DNA of 64,000 nt from Psychrobacter immobilis (GTDB lineage Bacteria; Pseudomonadota; Gammaproteobacteria; Pseudomonadales; Moraxellaceae): contig CAJHAA010000010.1 in NCBI GenBank assembly GCA_904846265.1, forward strand, positions 1-64,000, in the 5' to 3' direction. Shown here in pieces: positions 8,802-16,677 of the stretch; the stretch's first letter is position 1; the number at the start of each line of letters is the position of its first letter. The position numbers and the translations under genes are program-made. Under the pieces are notes generated by a model. It was not told where the DNA came from. It did not search any database and worked only from the letters and a program-made list of their open reading frames with translations.

Positions 8802-9176
8802 ATGGCAACTTTATATCAAATACACAGCACAATGGATACGCTCAGGCGCAGTGTCGATGAGATGTCACGGACATGGCGCACTGGTGACAGCATTCTCTTG
8901 CTTGGTAGCACCGTGGCTTTTATCAGTTGGCTTGATGCCTATTTGAGTGACAGTGAAATACAAGGCATAGCAAATATTTATGCCTTAGCCGATGATGTGG
9001 CGCAGCTAAGTACCAATACCAGTGCGAAGCTCAATCTAGAAACCAAGTTGAGTGGGCTGTTAACGGATGAAGAGTGGGTCAATCTAACTCAGAGTACTAG
9101 TGTTAGTAATACCAGTGCTCATAATACCGATGCTAATAATGCGGGGTTTGACAAAGTAGTGACCATCGCCCTATGA
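8802..9176 (+). CDS. tusB: Sulfurtransferase complex subunit TusB-like (DsrH family)
   Basis: 124 residues. The N-terminus MATLYQIHSTMDTL, the central SILLLGSTVAFISW and the C-terminal FDKVVTIAL are DsrH/TusB-like (the family often ends in a hydrophobic V-T-L). It is longer than E. coli TusB (about 95) because of a Ser/Thr/Asn-rich insertion near residues 98-115. It is a subunit of the TusBCD relay in 2-thiolation of wobble uridine. Binding site GGA is 7 nt before ATG. Its stop overlaps the tusE start (ATGA), so translation is probably coupled. Confidence 0.75.
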   Translation: MATLYQIHSTMDTLRRSVDEMSRTWRTGDSILLLGSTVAFISWLDAYLSDSEIQGIANIYALADDVAQLSTNTSAKLNLETKLSGLLTDEEWVNLTQSTSVSNTSAHNTDANNAGFDKVVTIAL

Positions 9177-9544
9177 ATAACGATAATACGATCAATCACG
9201 ATATAACCAATCATGATATAACAGCGGCAATCAACGTTGAATTAGATCAAGACGGTCATTTATGTGACCATAACATCTGGACCCCTGATATCGCTCAGCA
9301 ATTGGCCACCACTCTAGAGGTGCATCTAGAAACTGAGCATTTACAAATTTTACAGCAGGTACGAGCATTTTTTACTCAGTTTAATCACGCACCAGCCACG
9401 CGCCCACTGATTAAATGGTTACAGAAAACCTTGCCAGAGCATGATATCAGCAATCAGAAACTACAGCAGTTATTCAACACTGGCTTGGTTGCCCGCCATG
9501 TCAATCGCCTTGCCGGTCTGCCCAAACCACCCAACTGCTTATAA
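9173..9544 (+). CDS. tusE: Sulfur carrier TusE (DsrC family)
   Basis: 123 residues. The DsrC hallmarks are present: LDQDGHL and WTPDIAQQLA near residues 25-45, and the end GLPKPPNCL with the sulfur-carrying penultimate cysteine Cys122. TusE accepts persulfide from TusD and delivers it to MnmA bound to tRNA. The N-terminus has an extra low-complexity stretch of about 20 residues (NDNTINHDITNHDI) not typical of the family. It overlaps tusB by 4 nt. Last gene of the operon, converging on trmL. Confidence 0.87.
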   Translation: MNNDNTINHDITNHDITAAINVELDQDGHLCDHNIWTPDIAQQLATTLEVHLETEHLQILQQVRAFFTQFNHAPATRPLIKWLQKTLPEHDISNQKLQQLFNTGLVARHVNRLAGLPKPPNCL

Positions 9545-9636
9545 GATATATGGCATATATGATTGCTAAGGTGTTATGAATGGCGATGAATACCTAAATG
9601 TTGGATCATCGCCTGCAATCAGTAAAAAATGCACGG

Positions 9637-10209
9637 CTATTTTGGGTCGTACACTGTCAACGTCTCATACCCGATACTACGACCTTCATCACCAGTAAAG
9701 CCTTGCTGACGCCAGACCTCATACAGACATATCGCCACACTATTCGATAAGTTCAAACTGCGTGAATCAGCCAGCATAGGCAAGCGCAACCAGTGATCAG
9801 CGCCGATATCTTCACGTATATCATCTGCCAGACCTGCTGTTTCAGAGCCAAATACTAAGGCGACATTAGGTATCTGCTCAGGCATCAGAGCACTATCAGA
9901 TTCGGCAGCCACCTGTTGCACACTAAAGTCATAGTCATAAAAAGGCTTGCTCAGTTTAGTGGTCAATGCTGTGACAATATGACAATCCGCTGCCTGTAGC
10001 GCCAGTTTTGCTGCCGCCCAATCATCATGTACTTGTAGGTGCGCGTATTCATGATAATCCAAACCTGCACGCCGTAGCTTTTTATCATCAAGCTCAAACC
10101 CTAATGGCCTGACCAAATGTAGCTGCGCGCCCGTGTTGGCACATAAGCGGATAATATTGCCCGTGTTACTAGGCATTTTTGGCGCTACCAACACAATATG
10201 GGTGGTCAT
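9637..10209 (-). CDS. trmL: tRNA (cytidine(34)-2'-O)-methyltransferase
   Basis: 190 residues, slightly longer than the roughly 157-residue E. coli enzyme. It is a SpoU/TrmD-fold (SPOUT) methyltransferase that 2'-O-methylates the wobble base of tRNA-Leu. Motifs: LVAPKMPSNTGNIIRLCANT at residues 7-26, FGSETAGL (motif 2) and LRLPMLADSRSLNLSNSVAI (motif 3, the knotted SAM site). AAGGAG 5-6 nt before ATG confirms the start. It converges on tusE; a GGCGATGA / TCATCGCC hairpin without a T-tract lies between them (9582-9613). Confidence 0.92.
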   Translation of the reverse strand: MTTHIVLVAPKMPSNTGNIIRLCANTGAQLHLVRPLGFELDDKKLRRAGLDYHEYAHLQVHDDWAAAKLALQAADCHIVTALTTKLSKPFYDYDFSVQQVAAESDSALMPEQIPNVALVFGSETAGLADDIREDIGADHWLRLPMLADSRSLNLSNSVAICLYEVWRQQGFTGDEGRSIGYETLTVYDPK

Positions 10210-10511
10210 ATCGACTCCTTAAGTCGTCAAATCTGCGTATTATCGTCGATCCGAGATAACGTGGACAGACTCTACTAAAATGATGGTTATTTGAATTTCT
10301 GAGCAAAAGGTAATTAAAAGTTACAGTTTACTGCCAATAATTACATTTTGATACTTTGCACAGTTTTTAACTTTCACTATGATGTCTCTAACGGATATCG
10401 AGATAGTATTTATCTATTATTATCTTATCCAATAACCCCTCAGTGAGGCTCAAGCCTAATGCTTAGCATCACTGTTATTATTTATAACGACCCATTTTTG
10501 AGGATTCTATT
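10210..10511. other. Intergenic region with a candidate promoter
   Basis: 302 bp between trmL (minus) and the small lipoprotein gene (plus). Apart from the TTGCAC-N16-TATGAT pair annotated separately I see nothing coding; the leader of the lipoprotein gene would be about 120 nt. Confidence 0.5.
10356..10383 (+). promoter_or_regulatory. Candidate sigma-70 promoter for the entericidin-like gene
   Basis: TTGCAC at 10356-10361 and TATGAT at 10378-10383 are separated by 16 bp. This is the best pair upstream of the small lipoprotein gene, read by eye only. Confidence 0.35.
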
Positions 10512-10652
10512 ATGAAAAAATTAATCATCGCATCTTTAACTGCTATGTTTGTTCTAACTGGTTGCAACACTTTTAAAGGTTTGGGCCAAGACGTATCAAG
10601 CGCTGGCGAAGCTGTTACTGGCGGCGCACAAGACGTACAAAATAAAATCTAA
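10512..10652 (+). CDS. Entericidin EcnA/EcnB-family small lipoprotein
   Basis: 46 residues. MKKLIIASLTAMFVLTGC is a lipoprotein signal with lipobox LTGC (Cys18). The mature part, FKGLGQDVSSAGEAVTGGAQ, has the small glycine- and alanine-rich helix of entericidins (GxGxDVxxxGxxVxxxA). Entericidin A/B form an antidote/toxin lipopeptide pair in enteric bacteria; only one gene is present here and its role outside enterics is unclear. GAGG lies upstream of ATG and a strong terminator follows, so it is a monocistronic gene. Confidence 0.85.
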   Translation: MKKLIIASLTAMFVLTGCNTFKGLGQDVSSAGEAVTGGAQDVQNKI

Positions 10653-10675
10653 GTATTGATTTTTTTGCGTATTTG

Positions 10676-10709
10676 AAAGGCTTGTCATTTATGTGATAAG
10701 CCTTTTTTT
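10676..10709 (+). terminator. Rho-independent terminator of the entericidin-like gene
   Basis: AAAGGCTTGTCA and TGATAAGCCTTT pair (one G-U) around TTTATG and are followed by seven T's. Confidence 0.87.
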
Positions 10710-10766
10710 ATGACTTTCTTTTTCGATAGTAAAGACTGACATTAAAGACACCGTGAATATCTCTAA

Positions 10767-12065
10767 TTATAAAAAGGCTCGCAATATCTGATTGAGATAA
10801 CGTTGACCCAATAGTGTTGGCTGTAGCCGCTCATTATTGTCTACTAGCAATCCCTGAGTAATTAATTGCGCCACTTGTACAGCAATATCATCATCACTAA
10901 GCCCTGTCCTTGCGGTAAACATCGACCAAGCGACGCCGTCATGTAGACGTAGCGCATTCAGCATAAACTCACTAACCAACTCCTCACTATCAATTTCCTG
11001 CCAACCCACCATTTTTGGTGCGCTTTGTTCAATAGAAGAGTCAGGGATATCTTGATAATCCACATAATCTTTAGGCAGTCGTGACTTACTAAAACGATAA
11101 ATACCAGAATCTGCTAGCGAGTCATTCTTTAAGCCGTTCTCTGTTAATGCTGATGCTTCATGAGCAATCGTTACTTTGCCATGCGCGCCCGCACCAATCG
11201 CTAGGTAGTCGCCAAACTGCCAGTAATTAACATTGTGACAGCATGCCTTATCTGACGCGCCTGCCCACGCGGATACTTCGTAATTGCAGTAGCCCAATTG
11301 CTGCAACAACGCTTGACCTGCCTGCTCAATATCTGCCAAGTTATCCTCATCTGGCAAAATCGGCTGGCTACGGTAAAATACGGTATTGGGCTCAATCGTT
11401 AATTGATACCAAGAGATATGCGTCGCCCCAGCATCGTGTGCCATCTGGATATCGTTCAGCGCCTCATTTATCGTTTGCTGCGGCAGCCCATGCATCAAAT
11501 CGACATTGACTCGCTCAAACCCAGCCGCGCGCGCCGCACGAATCGCTGACAATGCTTGTGCAGGGTCATGTATGCGACCAAGGGTTTTGAGCTTATCAGC
11601 CGCAAAACTTTGTACACCTATCGACAAACGATTGATACCCACCTCTAAATATTGGGCAAAAGGAGCATGCTCAAGCGTGCCTGGATTGGCTTCCATCGTC
11701 ACTTCAATGCCGTCAGCAAACTTAAAGATGTTGCGTAGGCCAGTAAACAATCGCTGGTATTGCACAATGGGTAGCAGTGAAGGCGTACCACCACCGATAA
11801 AAATCGAACTGATTTCACGCGCTTGGGTTAACGACTGCTGCATGGCGGCATCTGACAGCAGCGCATCCACATATTCGTCATACATAGATAGCTGCATATC
11901 CATCGGCAGCTCATGCGAATTAAAATCACAATAAGGGCATTTTTTGACACACCACGGGATATGAATATAAAGCGCCAGTGGAATGGCACTTACCTGTATC
12001 CCACTCACAGTATTATTAGAGATGCTGAGATTATCAGAAAAATGAGCAGGTGTAATATTTGACAT
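10767..12065 (-). CDS. hemW: Radical SAM heme chaperone HemW
   Basis: 432 residues, longer than the usual 380 because of an insertion of about 40 residues after HGKVTIAHEAS (around 295-340). LYIHIPWCVKKCPYCDFNS holds the CxxxCxxC cluster ligands Cys39, Cys43 and Cys46. IGGGTPSLL, EANPGT, RLSIGVQSF and the EVSAWA block near residue 255 are typical of the HemN/HemW family. It lacks the N-terminal extension of true oxygen-independent coproporphyrinogen oxidase, so the heme-trafficking HemW is preferred. Often found next to rdgB; not so here. ATG 12065 lacks a good ribosome-binding site. Confidence 0.88.
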   Translation of the reverse strand: MSNITPAHFSDNLSISNNTVSGIQVSAIPLALYIHIPWCVKKCPYCDFNSHELPMDMQLSMYDEYVDALLSDAAMQQSLTQAREISSIFIGGGTPSLLPIVQYQRLFTGLRNIFKFADGIEVTMEANPGTLEHAPFAQYLEVGINRLSIGVQSFAADKLKTLGRIHDPAQALSAIRAARAAGFERVNVDLMHGLPQQTINEALNDIQMAHDAGATHISWYQLTIEPNTVFYRSQPILPDEDNLADIEQAGQALLQQLGYCNYEVSAWAGASDKACCHNVNYWQFGDYLAIGAGAHGKVTIAHEASALTENGLKNDSLADSGIYRFSKSRLPKDYVDYQDIPDSSIEQSAPKMVGWQEIDSEELVSEFMLNALRLHDGVAWSMFTARTGLSDDDIAVQVAQLITQGLLVDNNERLQPTLLGQRYLNQILRAFL

Positions 12066-12089
12066 AAACGAAGGTATCTATAAAAAAGT

Positions 12090-12209
12090 TTACATAAATG
12101 GATGACTGCTGTCACTAGCAGAAAGTAGCGCTAGGATAACGGCTAATGTGATTAAAAAAAAGGCTATCTTAAAGAAAAGCCGATCAATAACAAAATCAGT
12201 CACAAACAT
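12090..12209 (-). CDS. Possible small membrane peptide upstream of hemW
   Basis: 39 residues from ATG 12209, preceded by AGGG 9 nt away; longer in-frame starts reach 12284. The sequence RLFFKIAFFLITLAVILALL would make one transmembrane helix, followed by SASDSSHPFM. It ends 24 nt before hemW and could be its leader gene. No family is recognised and AT-rich spacer DNA easily yields such frames, so this is only a possibility. Confidence 0.22.
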   Translation of the reverse strand: MFVTDFVIDRLFFKIAFFLITLAVILALLSASDSSHPFM

Positions 12210-12341
12210 GCATGTTAACCCTGTACTTTTATAGGCAAAATAGTGAAGAATGATGGCATAAAATGGCATTGTATTAAATGACATTGCATACAGTGATATT
12301 GCAAATAATGAATGGCTGATAATGATAAATAGGATAAAGAT

Positions 12342-12821
12342 ATGGCTTATTGGTTAATGAAGTCCAACCCCAAGTTTTTTGGTATTGATGATTTGCAACG
12401 CCTAGAGACAGACAGTTGGGATGGTGTGCGCAATTACCGCGCTCGTAACTTCATGCGTGACGAGATGCAGGTCGGCGACAAGGTATTCTTTTATCACTCT
12501 AGCGCTAAGCCGTCTGGCGTCGCTGGCATCATGACGGTAAGCAAAGCAGGCTACCCTGACCCTTGCCAGTTCCATCCTGAGCACCGTCATTACGATCCTA
12601 TTGCCACCGAAGATGAGCCACGCTGGTATATGGTAGATGTCACTTTTGAGCAAGCATTTATTGATATTCTACCACTGTCAGCCCTTAAATTTTTACCCGC
12701 ACTTGAGGATTCACTATTAATGAGAAAAGGCTGTGAGCAACTTACCGTGATTCCACTAGACGCCAAACACTGGTACGCCATTATGGATATAGCAGAAACC
12801 CTTCATCTGCTATCTGAGTAA
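12342..12821 (+). CDS. EVE-domain protein
   Basis: 159 residues, the length of single EVE-domain proteins (thymocyte nuclear protein 1 type). MAYWLMKSNPKFFGIDDL, WDGVRNYRARNFMRDEMQVGDKVFFYHS and WYMVDVTF are characteristic; the fold is PUA-like and binds modified bases or nucleotides in some members. The cellular role in bacteria is not settled; association with nucleic-acid modification or defence is known for fused versions only. AGGATAAAGAT precedes ATG. Single gene, divergent from hemW. Confidence 0.88.
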   Translation: MAYWLMKSNPKFFGIDDLQRLETDSWDGVRNYRARNFMRDEMQVGDKVFFYHSSAKPSGVAGIMTVSKAGYPDPCQFHPEHRHYDPIATEDEPRWYMVDVTFEQAFIDILPLSALKFLPALEDSLLMRKGCEQLTVIPLDAKHWYAIMDIAETLHLLSE

Positions 12822-12984
12822 CTGGTGGTTAAATCGTAACGATTGCGTAAGATTTTTAGTGTTATCGACGAACACTTATCGATGCGCTGTCTGCAAAAAA
12901 TTTGCTATATTTGCGACTTATGCTCAATAATTCATTTATCGATTTTCTTTATCACACCTTTATCCCCATTATCAGGACCCGCTT

Positions 12985-14025
12985 ATGAGCGCACCAAAAC
13001 TACTATTATCTGTATTAACTGTCAGCATGTTCAGTCTGACCCTTAGCGCCTGTGGCAGTGACGGGGACAAGGTCAAAGACGAATATGACCGAATAGAAGA
13101 TCAGGTGAACAATGAATATGATCGTTTGGAAGACAAGGTCAAAGAGAAGTATAAAGAAGTCGAAGATAAGCTGAGCGATGACGAAAAATCCATGGCCGAG
13201 ATTCTGGAGTCGGTATTTTTACCAGAAGAATCACTCGATAATTTCTTGGATAAAATAACCCCAGAAGGCGGTCGCGGCGGTTTATATGTCGGACACTTCA
13301 TTGAGATTGACGATGGTGACAGCGACGATATCGATATCGGTGCCGTCTACTTTGACATCAGTAAAGATGGCGCTGGCAGCGTCGATGGTAGCGTTAGTTA
13401 TCAGCAGCAAGCCTGCCAAGAAAACAATACTTTGGGTATCAACTCAGCCATTAAGGTTGACAACTATATCGCGGGTAAAATAACAGGCAGTCTCGATACG
13501 TTAGCGTTTTTAGACATTAAATATGTCAATGATTTGGGCGTAGAAACACCGAACTTATTAACCACTTTTGCGGGGAGCTTTGAGGAAAAAGAAGCAGGAT
13601 CACCTTGGAGAGGTAGCTTTGAGTATCAGGATGGCCTTGGCGGTAAAAAACTAACCAGTAGCGAAAAAAATTGCAACGTCACCTACACCATCAGCGATCG
13701 CTCTAATTTTAAGACGTACCCACTTGATTATAGTCTGGGCAAAATGACTCTTGATGTCATCGGTAATGGCAGTCAAAAGACCGTCACTTGGCAAAATCCT
13801 GCCAATACCAAGTATTTACTGGTCAGCCAAATTGATATCAACAAAGCCGAGTCTGGTGCCAACGGCTATGTGCAGAACGTGATATTAAATAATCTTGAAA
13901 CACAGTTTGCCCCTGTCATTCCAGCCATGTCCACCAATTACGTGATTGTCGTGCAAGCATTTGATGCCAATAATACCTTGATTGGCTATCAAGCAGTGGT
14001 GCAAGATTTACCTGAGTCGCTATAA
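12985..14025 (+). CDS. Lipoprotein with N-terminal acidic coiled repeats, unknown function
   Basis: 346 residues. The signal ends LSAC (lipobox, Cys23). Residues 30-65 hold three imperfect 11-residue repeats (DEYDRIEDQVN, NEYDRLEDKVK, EKYKEVEDKLS), a charged helical stalk. The remaining 270 residues look beta-rich, with several Asp-rich segments (EIDDGDSDDIDIGA) and two cysteines. I do not recognise the family. AGGA 7 nt before ATG supports the start. Probably anchored in the outer membrane. A strong terminator lies about 150 nt downstream. Confidence 0.75.
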   Translation: MSAPKLLLSVLTVSMFSLTLSACGSDGDKVKDEYDRIEDQVNNEYDRLEDKVKEKYKEVEDKLSDDEKSMAEILESVFLPEESLDNFLDKITPEGGRGGLYVGHFIEIDDGDSDDIDIGAVYFDISKDGAGSVDGSVSYQQQACQENNTLGINSAIKVDNYIAGKITGSLDTLAFLDIKYVNDLGVETPNLLTTFAGSFEEKEAGSPWRGSFEYQDGLGGKKLTSSEKNCNVTYTISDRSNFKTYPLDYSLGKMTLDVIGNGSQKTVTWQNPANTKYLLVSQIDINKAESGANGYVQNVILNNLETQFAPVIPAMSTNYVIVVQAFDANNTLIGYQAVVQDLPESL

Positions 14026-14176
14026 ATGTCTGCTGATGTGCCTATAAGTTAGAATGGTTATCGTCCAGTGCACACTCTATTGAATCGATTACCTTTCACA
14101 GTCAGTTTTTAAGATCGATACAACGCTTTTAAAGCGTTGACATCATAGCGTGGCTTCTTTACCATTCTATTTATGA

Positions 14177-14218
14177 CCTGTCAATCCACTGCTTGGATTG
14201 ACGGGTTATTTTTATTTT
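14177..14218 (+). terminator. Rho-independent terminator after the lipoprotein gene
   Basis: CCTGTCAATCCA and TTGGATTGACGGG pair around CTGC and are followed by TTATTTTTATTTTT. A second perfect inverted repeat (CAACGCTTT / AAAGCGTTG) sits at 14121-14139. The rest of 14026-14467 has no convincing gene; it also holds a lone mobile-element end at 14350. Confidence 0.85.
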
Positions 14219-14349
14219 TGTGCCTACCTTTTTTTGCATACTCTGTCTATATGGGCTTGCTCATATTATTTATCGGAGTATTATCGTCGGCACGACTCCC
14301 CCTTTTACATCCAGCCAAAAAACTGGATTGGCTTGGTTAAACGTGCTTA

Positions 14350-14366
14350 GGGCGTGTCCTCATTTG
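14350..14366. repeat. Lone terminal repeat of the GGGCGTGTCCTCA element family
   Basis: TA followed by GGGCGTGTCCTCATTT matches the ends of the elements at 8722, 51997 and 56619. The sequence that follows differs from them and no matching second end is found nearby. It may be the remnant of a related insertion sequence or a different miniature element with the same ends. Confidence 0.6.
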
Positions 14367-14467
14367 CTTTTCTGCTCAAGTTTTTGGTCAGGGTATGACC
14401 GTCTCGCTATTGTTTTGTTGATGGCAATATTTGCTCATCTATCATAATTACCGCAAAGAATAAAAAG

Positions 14468-15844
14468 TTGCTCACTATGGTTTTCCCATTATCTTTTAGA
14501 GATTTTAAAAGCTACAGCTTACGCTTAGGCGTGCTCGCGCTTCCTATTTTAATTACTCAGTTTTGCCAAGCAGCACTTGGTGTGGTCGATGCTATCATGG
14601 CAGGTCAAGTGTCCGCGCTTGATTTGGCGGCCGTCGCCGTTGGCTCTGGTATTTGGCTGCCGCTGTTTTTATTAGCCACTGGTATTTTAATCGCCACCAC
14701 CCCTCTTATTGGTGAGGCGATTGGTCAAAATAAGCACCATCAAGTACCGCATATCACGCAGCAGTCTTTATGGACCGCTAGTGTCATTGGTATTATGGGC
14801 TTTATCATCGTTAATTTAGCACCCAATGTACTTGGGGTCATGGGTGTGCCTGAAAACATCCAACCGATAGCAACGCAGTATTTGCATGGCGTGTCGTTTG
14901 GTTTTCCCGCACTGGCTGTCTATGCGGTACTACGCAGTTATTGCGAAGCACTTGGGCGACCTGAGCCGGTGACAGTGATTAGTATTATCGGGCTACTTGC
15001 CGATATTCCCCTTAACTATATATTTATCCATGGTCTGTTTGGCATGCCCGAAATGGGCGGCGCAGGCTGCGGGGTCGCAACGGCTATTGTGTTATGGATA
15101 AATGTTTTATTACTGGCGGCTTATACCAGCTTTACTAAGCGACAGCAGTTTGCCAGCACGCGCTTCTTTTATGCCTTTGCCAGTCCTAATCGTGAACAGA
15201 TTAAAAAGCTCCTTAAACTTGGTATTCCGATTGGAATCTCTATCTTTTTTGAAGCCAGTTTGTTCAGCTTGGGCGCTCTTGTTATCAGTCCATTAGGTGA
15301 GCTAGCAACCGCATCGCATCAGGTGGCATTAGCAGTGACTTCCCAGCTGTTTATGATTCCGATATCGGTCGCGATGGCACTGACAATAATGGTATCCAAT
15401 CGTTTTGGCGAAAAAAACCTCATGGCGTTACGTCAAGTGCAAGCTACCGGTCTTATCTGGACAGTATTGATTGCGCTCACTTGTATGATTGGTATTTGGC
15501 TATTTAGGCCGCAATTGGCAGCCGCATTCTCTGATAACCCCGCCGTTATCACGCAATCTATGCATTTACTTATTTTTGCCCTTGGTTATCAGCTGTTTGA
15601 TGGCTGGCAAGTCAACGTCGCTGGTATATTGCGCGGCATGCAAGACACCACGATACCAATGTGGGTCACATTGTTCTGTTACTGGCTAGTGGCATTGCCA
15701 CTCGGTGTTTATTTGGTGCGCTTCACCGATATAGGCGCACAGGGGTTTTGGATGGCATTAATTACGGGTTTATTCTTATCCTCTATTCTACTCACCCTAC
15801 GCCTGCGCTATCAACAAAAGCGTCTGACGGCGATGTGGGGTTAA
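14468..15844 (+). CDS. MATE-family multidrug exporter (NorM-like)
   Basis: 458 residues with twelve predicted membrane segments in two similar halves. LRLGVLALPILITQFCQAALGVVDAIMAGQ is the usual first helix with the conserved MAG block; the second half starts LLKLGIPIGISIFFEA. These are Na+- or H+-coupled antiporters that export cationic drugs such as fluoroquinolones. Specificity cannot be read. Starts are TTG 14468 and ATG 14477; neither has a strong ribosome-binding site, and the ATG would lose only three residues. Stands alone. A 30-bp palindrome lies 80 bp downstream. Confidence 0.9.
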   Translation: MLTMVFPLSFRDFKSYSLRLGVLALPILITQFCQAALGVVDAIMAGQVSALDLAAVAVGSGIWLPLFLLATGILIATTPLIGEAIGQNKHHQVPHITQQSLWTASVIGIMGFIIVNLAPNVLGVMGVPENIQPIATQYLHGVSFGFPALAVYAVLRSYCEALGRPEPVTVISIIGLLADIPLNYIFIHGLFGMPEMGGAGCGVATAIVLWINVLLLAAYTSFTKRQQFASTRFFYAFASPNREQIKKLLKLGIPIGISIFFEASLFSLGALVISPLGELATASHQVALAVTSQLFMIPISVAMALTIMVSNRFGEKNLMALRQVQATGLIWTVLIALTCMIGIWLFRPQLAAAFSDNPAVITQSMHLLIFALGYQLFDGWQVNVAGILRGMQDTTIPMWVTLFCYWLVALPLGVYLVRFTDIGAQGFWMALITGLFLSSILLTLRLRYQQKRLTAMWG

Positions 15845-15925
15845 TGCATCAGCTATACTGATGTAAATGCAGTATCTACTAACCATGACTAGCGCTACAT
15901 GGTCACATAGACTATGATAAATCAT

Positions 15926-15955
15926 TAAGCATTTCTTACTCGTAAGAAATGCTTA
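15926..15955. repeat. 30-bp palindrome between the MATE gene and accB
   Basis: TAAGCATTTCTTAC and GTAAGAAATGCTTA are perfectly complementary around the dinucleotide TC. There is no T-tract after it, so it is either a weak terminator or a protein-binding site. Confidence 0.65.
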
Positions 15956-16094
15956 CGTCATAATATGTAAAAAAACTCAGTTAACAACTGTACATCGATT
16001 GCTCATTGCCATGAATATAGGTATCATTAGCAATTACCTACACAATATTTAGTTACACTATTTCTTGAAATTAGTAGAAGGCAAAATTAAAACT

Positions 16095-16523
16095 ATGGAT
16101 ATTGAAAAAATACGCACCCTAATCGCCCTCATGGAAGAAAGTGAACTGGTTAATTTAGAAATCAGCTCAGATGATGAGCACATCAGCTTAACTCGTCACT
16201 ATGATGCGCCTGCACCGACCATGATGGCCGCACCTGCTGCTGGCATTGCCCCTATCACTGCTGAAGCAAAGCCAGCGGTAAAAGCGGGTAGCGTTGAGAC
16301 ATCACCGATGGTTGGTGTTTATTACTCAGCTCCTAGCCCTAATGATCCGCCATTCGTAAAGGTCGGACAAAAGGTGCAAGCTGGTGACACATTGGGCATC
16401 ATCGAAGCCATGAAAATTATGAATCCTCTTGAGGCAACGCAAAGTGGTGTCGTTGACGAAATCTTAGTCGATAACTCCGAAGTGGTACAGTTTGGTCAAC
16501 CCGTCATACGCTATAGAGCTTAA
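16095..16523 (+). CDS. accB: Biotin carboxyl carrier protein of acetyl-CoA carboxylase
   Basis: 142 residues from ATG 16095, the start that aligns with other AccB proteins (MDIEKIRTLIALMEES); an in-frame TTG at 16065 would add ten residues. A Pro/Ala-rich linker spans about residues 38-62. The biotinyl domain carries EAMKIM at 104-109, with Lys107 the biotinylated residue. It carries CO2 between biotin carboxylase and the carboxyltransferase in the first step of fatty-acid synthesis. A Shine-Dalgarno-like AGAAGG is 14 nt from the ATG, longer than ideal. accC follows after 154 bp. Confidence 0.93.
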   Translation: MDIEKIRTLIALMEESELVNLEISSDDEHISLTRHYDAPAPTMMAAPAAGIAPITAEAKPAVKAGSVETSPMVGVYYSAPSPNDPPFVKVGQKVQAGDTLGIIEAMKIMNPLEATQSGVVDEILVDNSEVVQFGQPVIRYRA

Positions 16524-16677
16524 CGAAACTATTTACCAACCTTTACCTCATTATGATAGAGATTTCGTTATCATTTGGCATTTTAGCTTGAGTTATTTTA
16601 TCTTTATCGTAGCTCGATTTAATGGTGCCTAAAATAACGACTCTATCAATGACCGCCGCTTCGACAAGGATGACCCC

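Noticed and set aside
9582..9613. Hairpin GGCGATGA / TCATCGCC between convergent tusE and trmL
   Set aside because: Lacks a T-tract on either strand, so not annotated as a terminator.
11506..11934. Open frame of 142 codons opposite hemW
   Set aside because: Shadow of hemW with reversed codon bias; no start signal.
14220..14447. Plus-strand open frame of 75 codons in the spacer before the MATE gene
   Set aside because: No ribosome-binding site, no family resemblance, and it runs through the lone mobile-element end; composition looks like spacer DNA.
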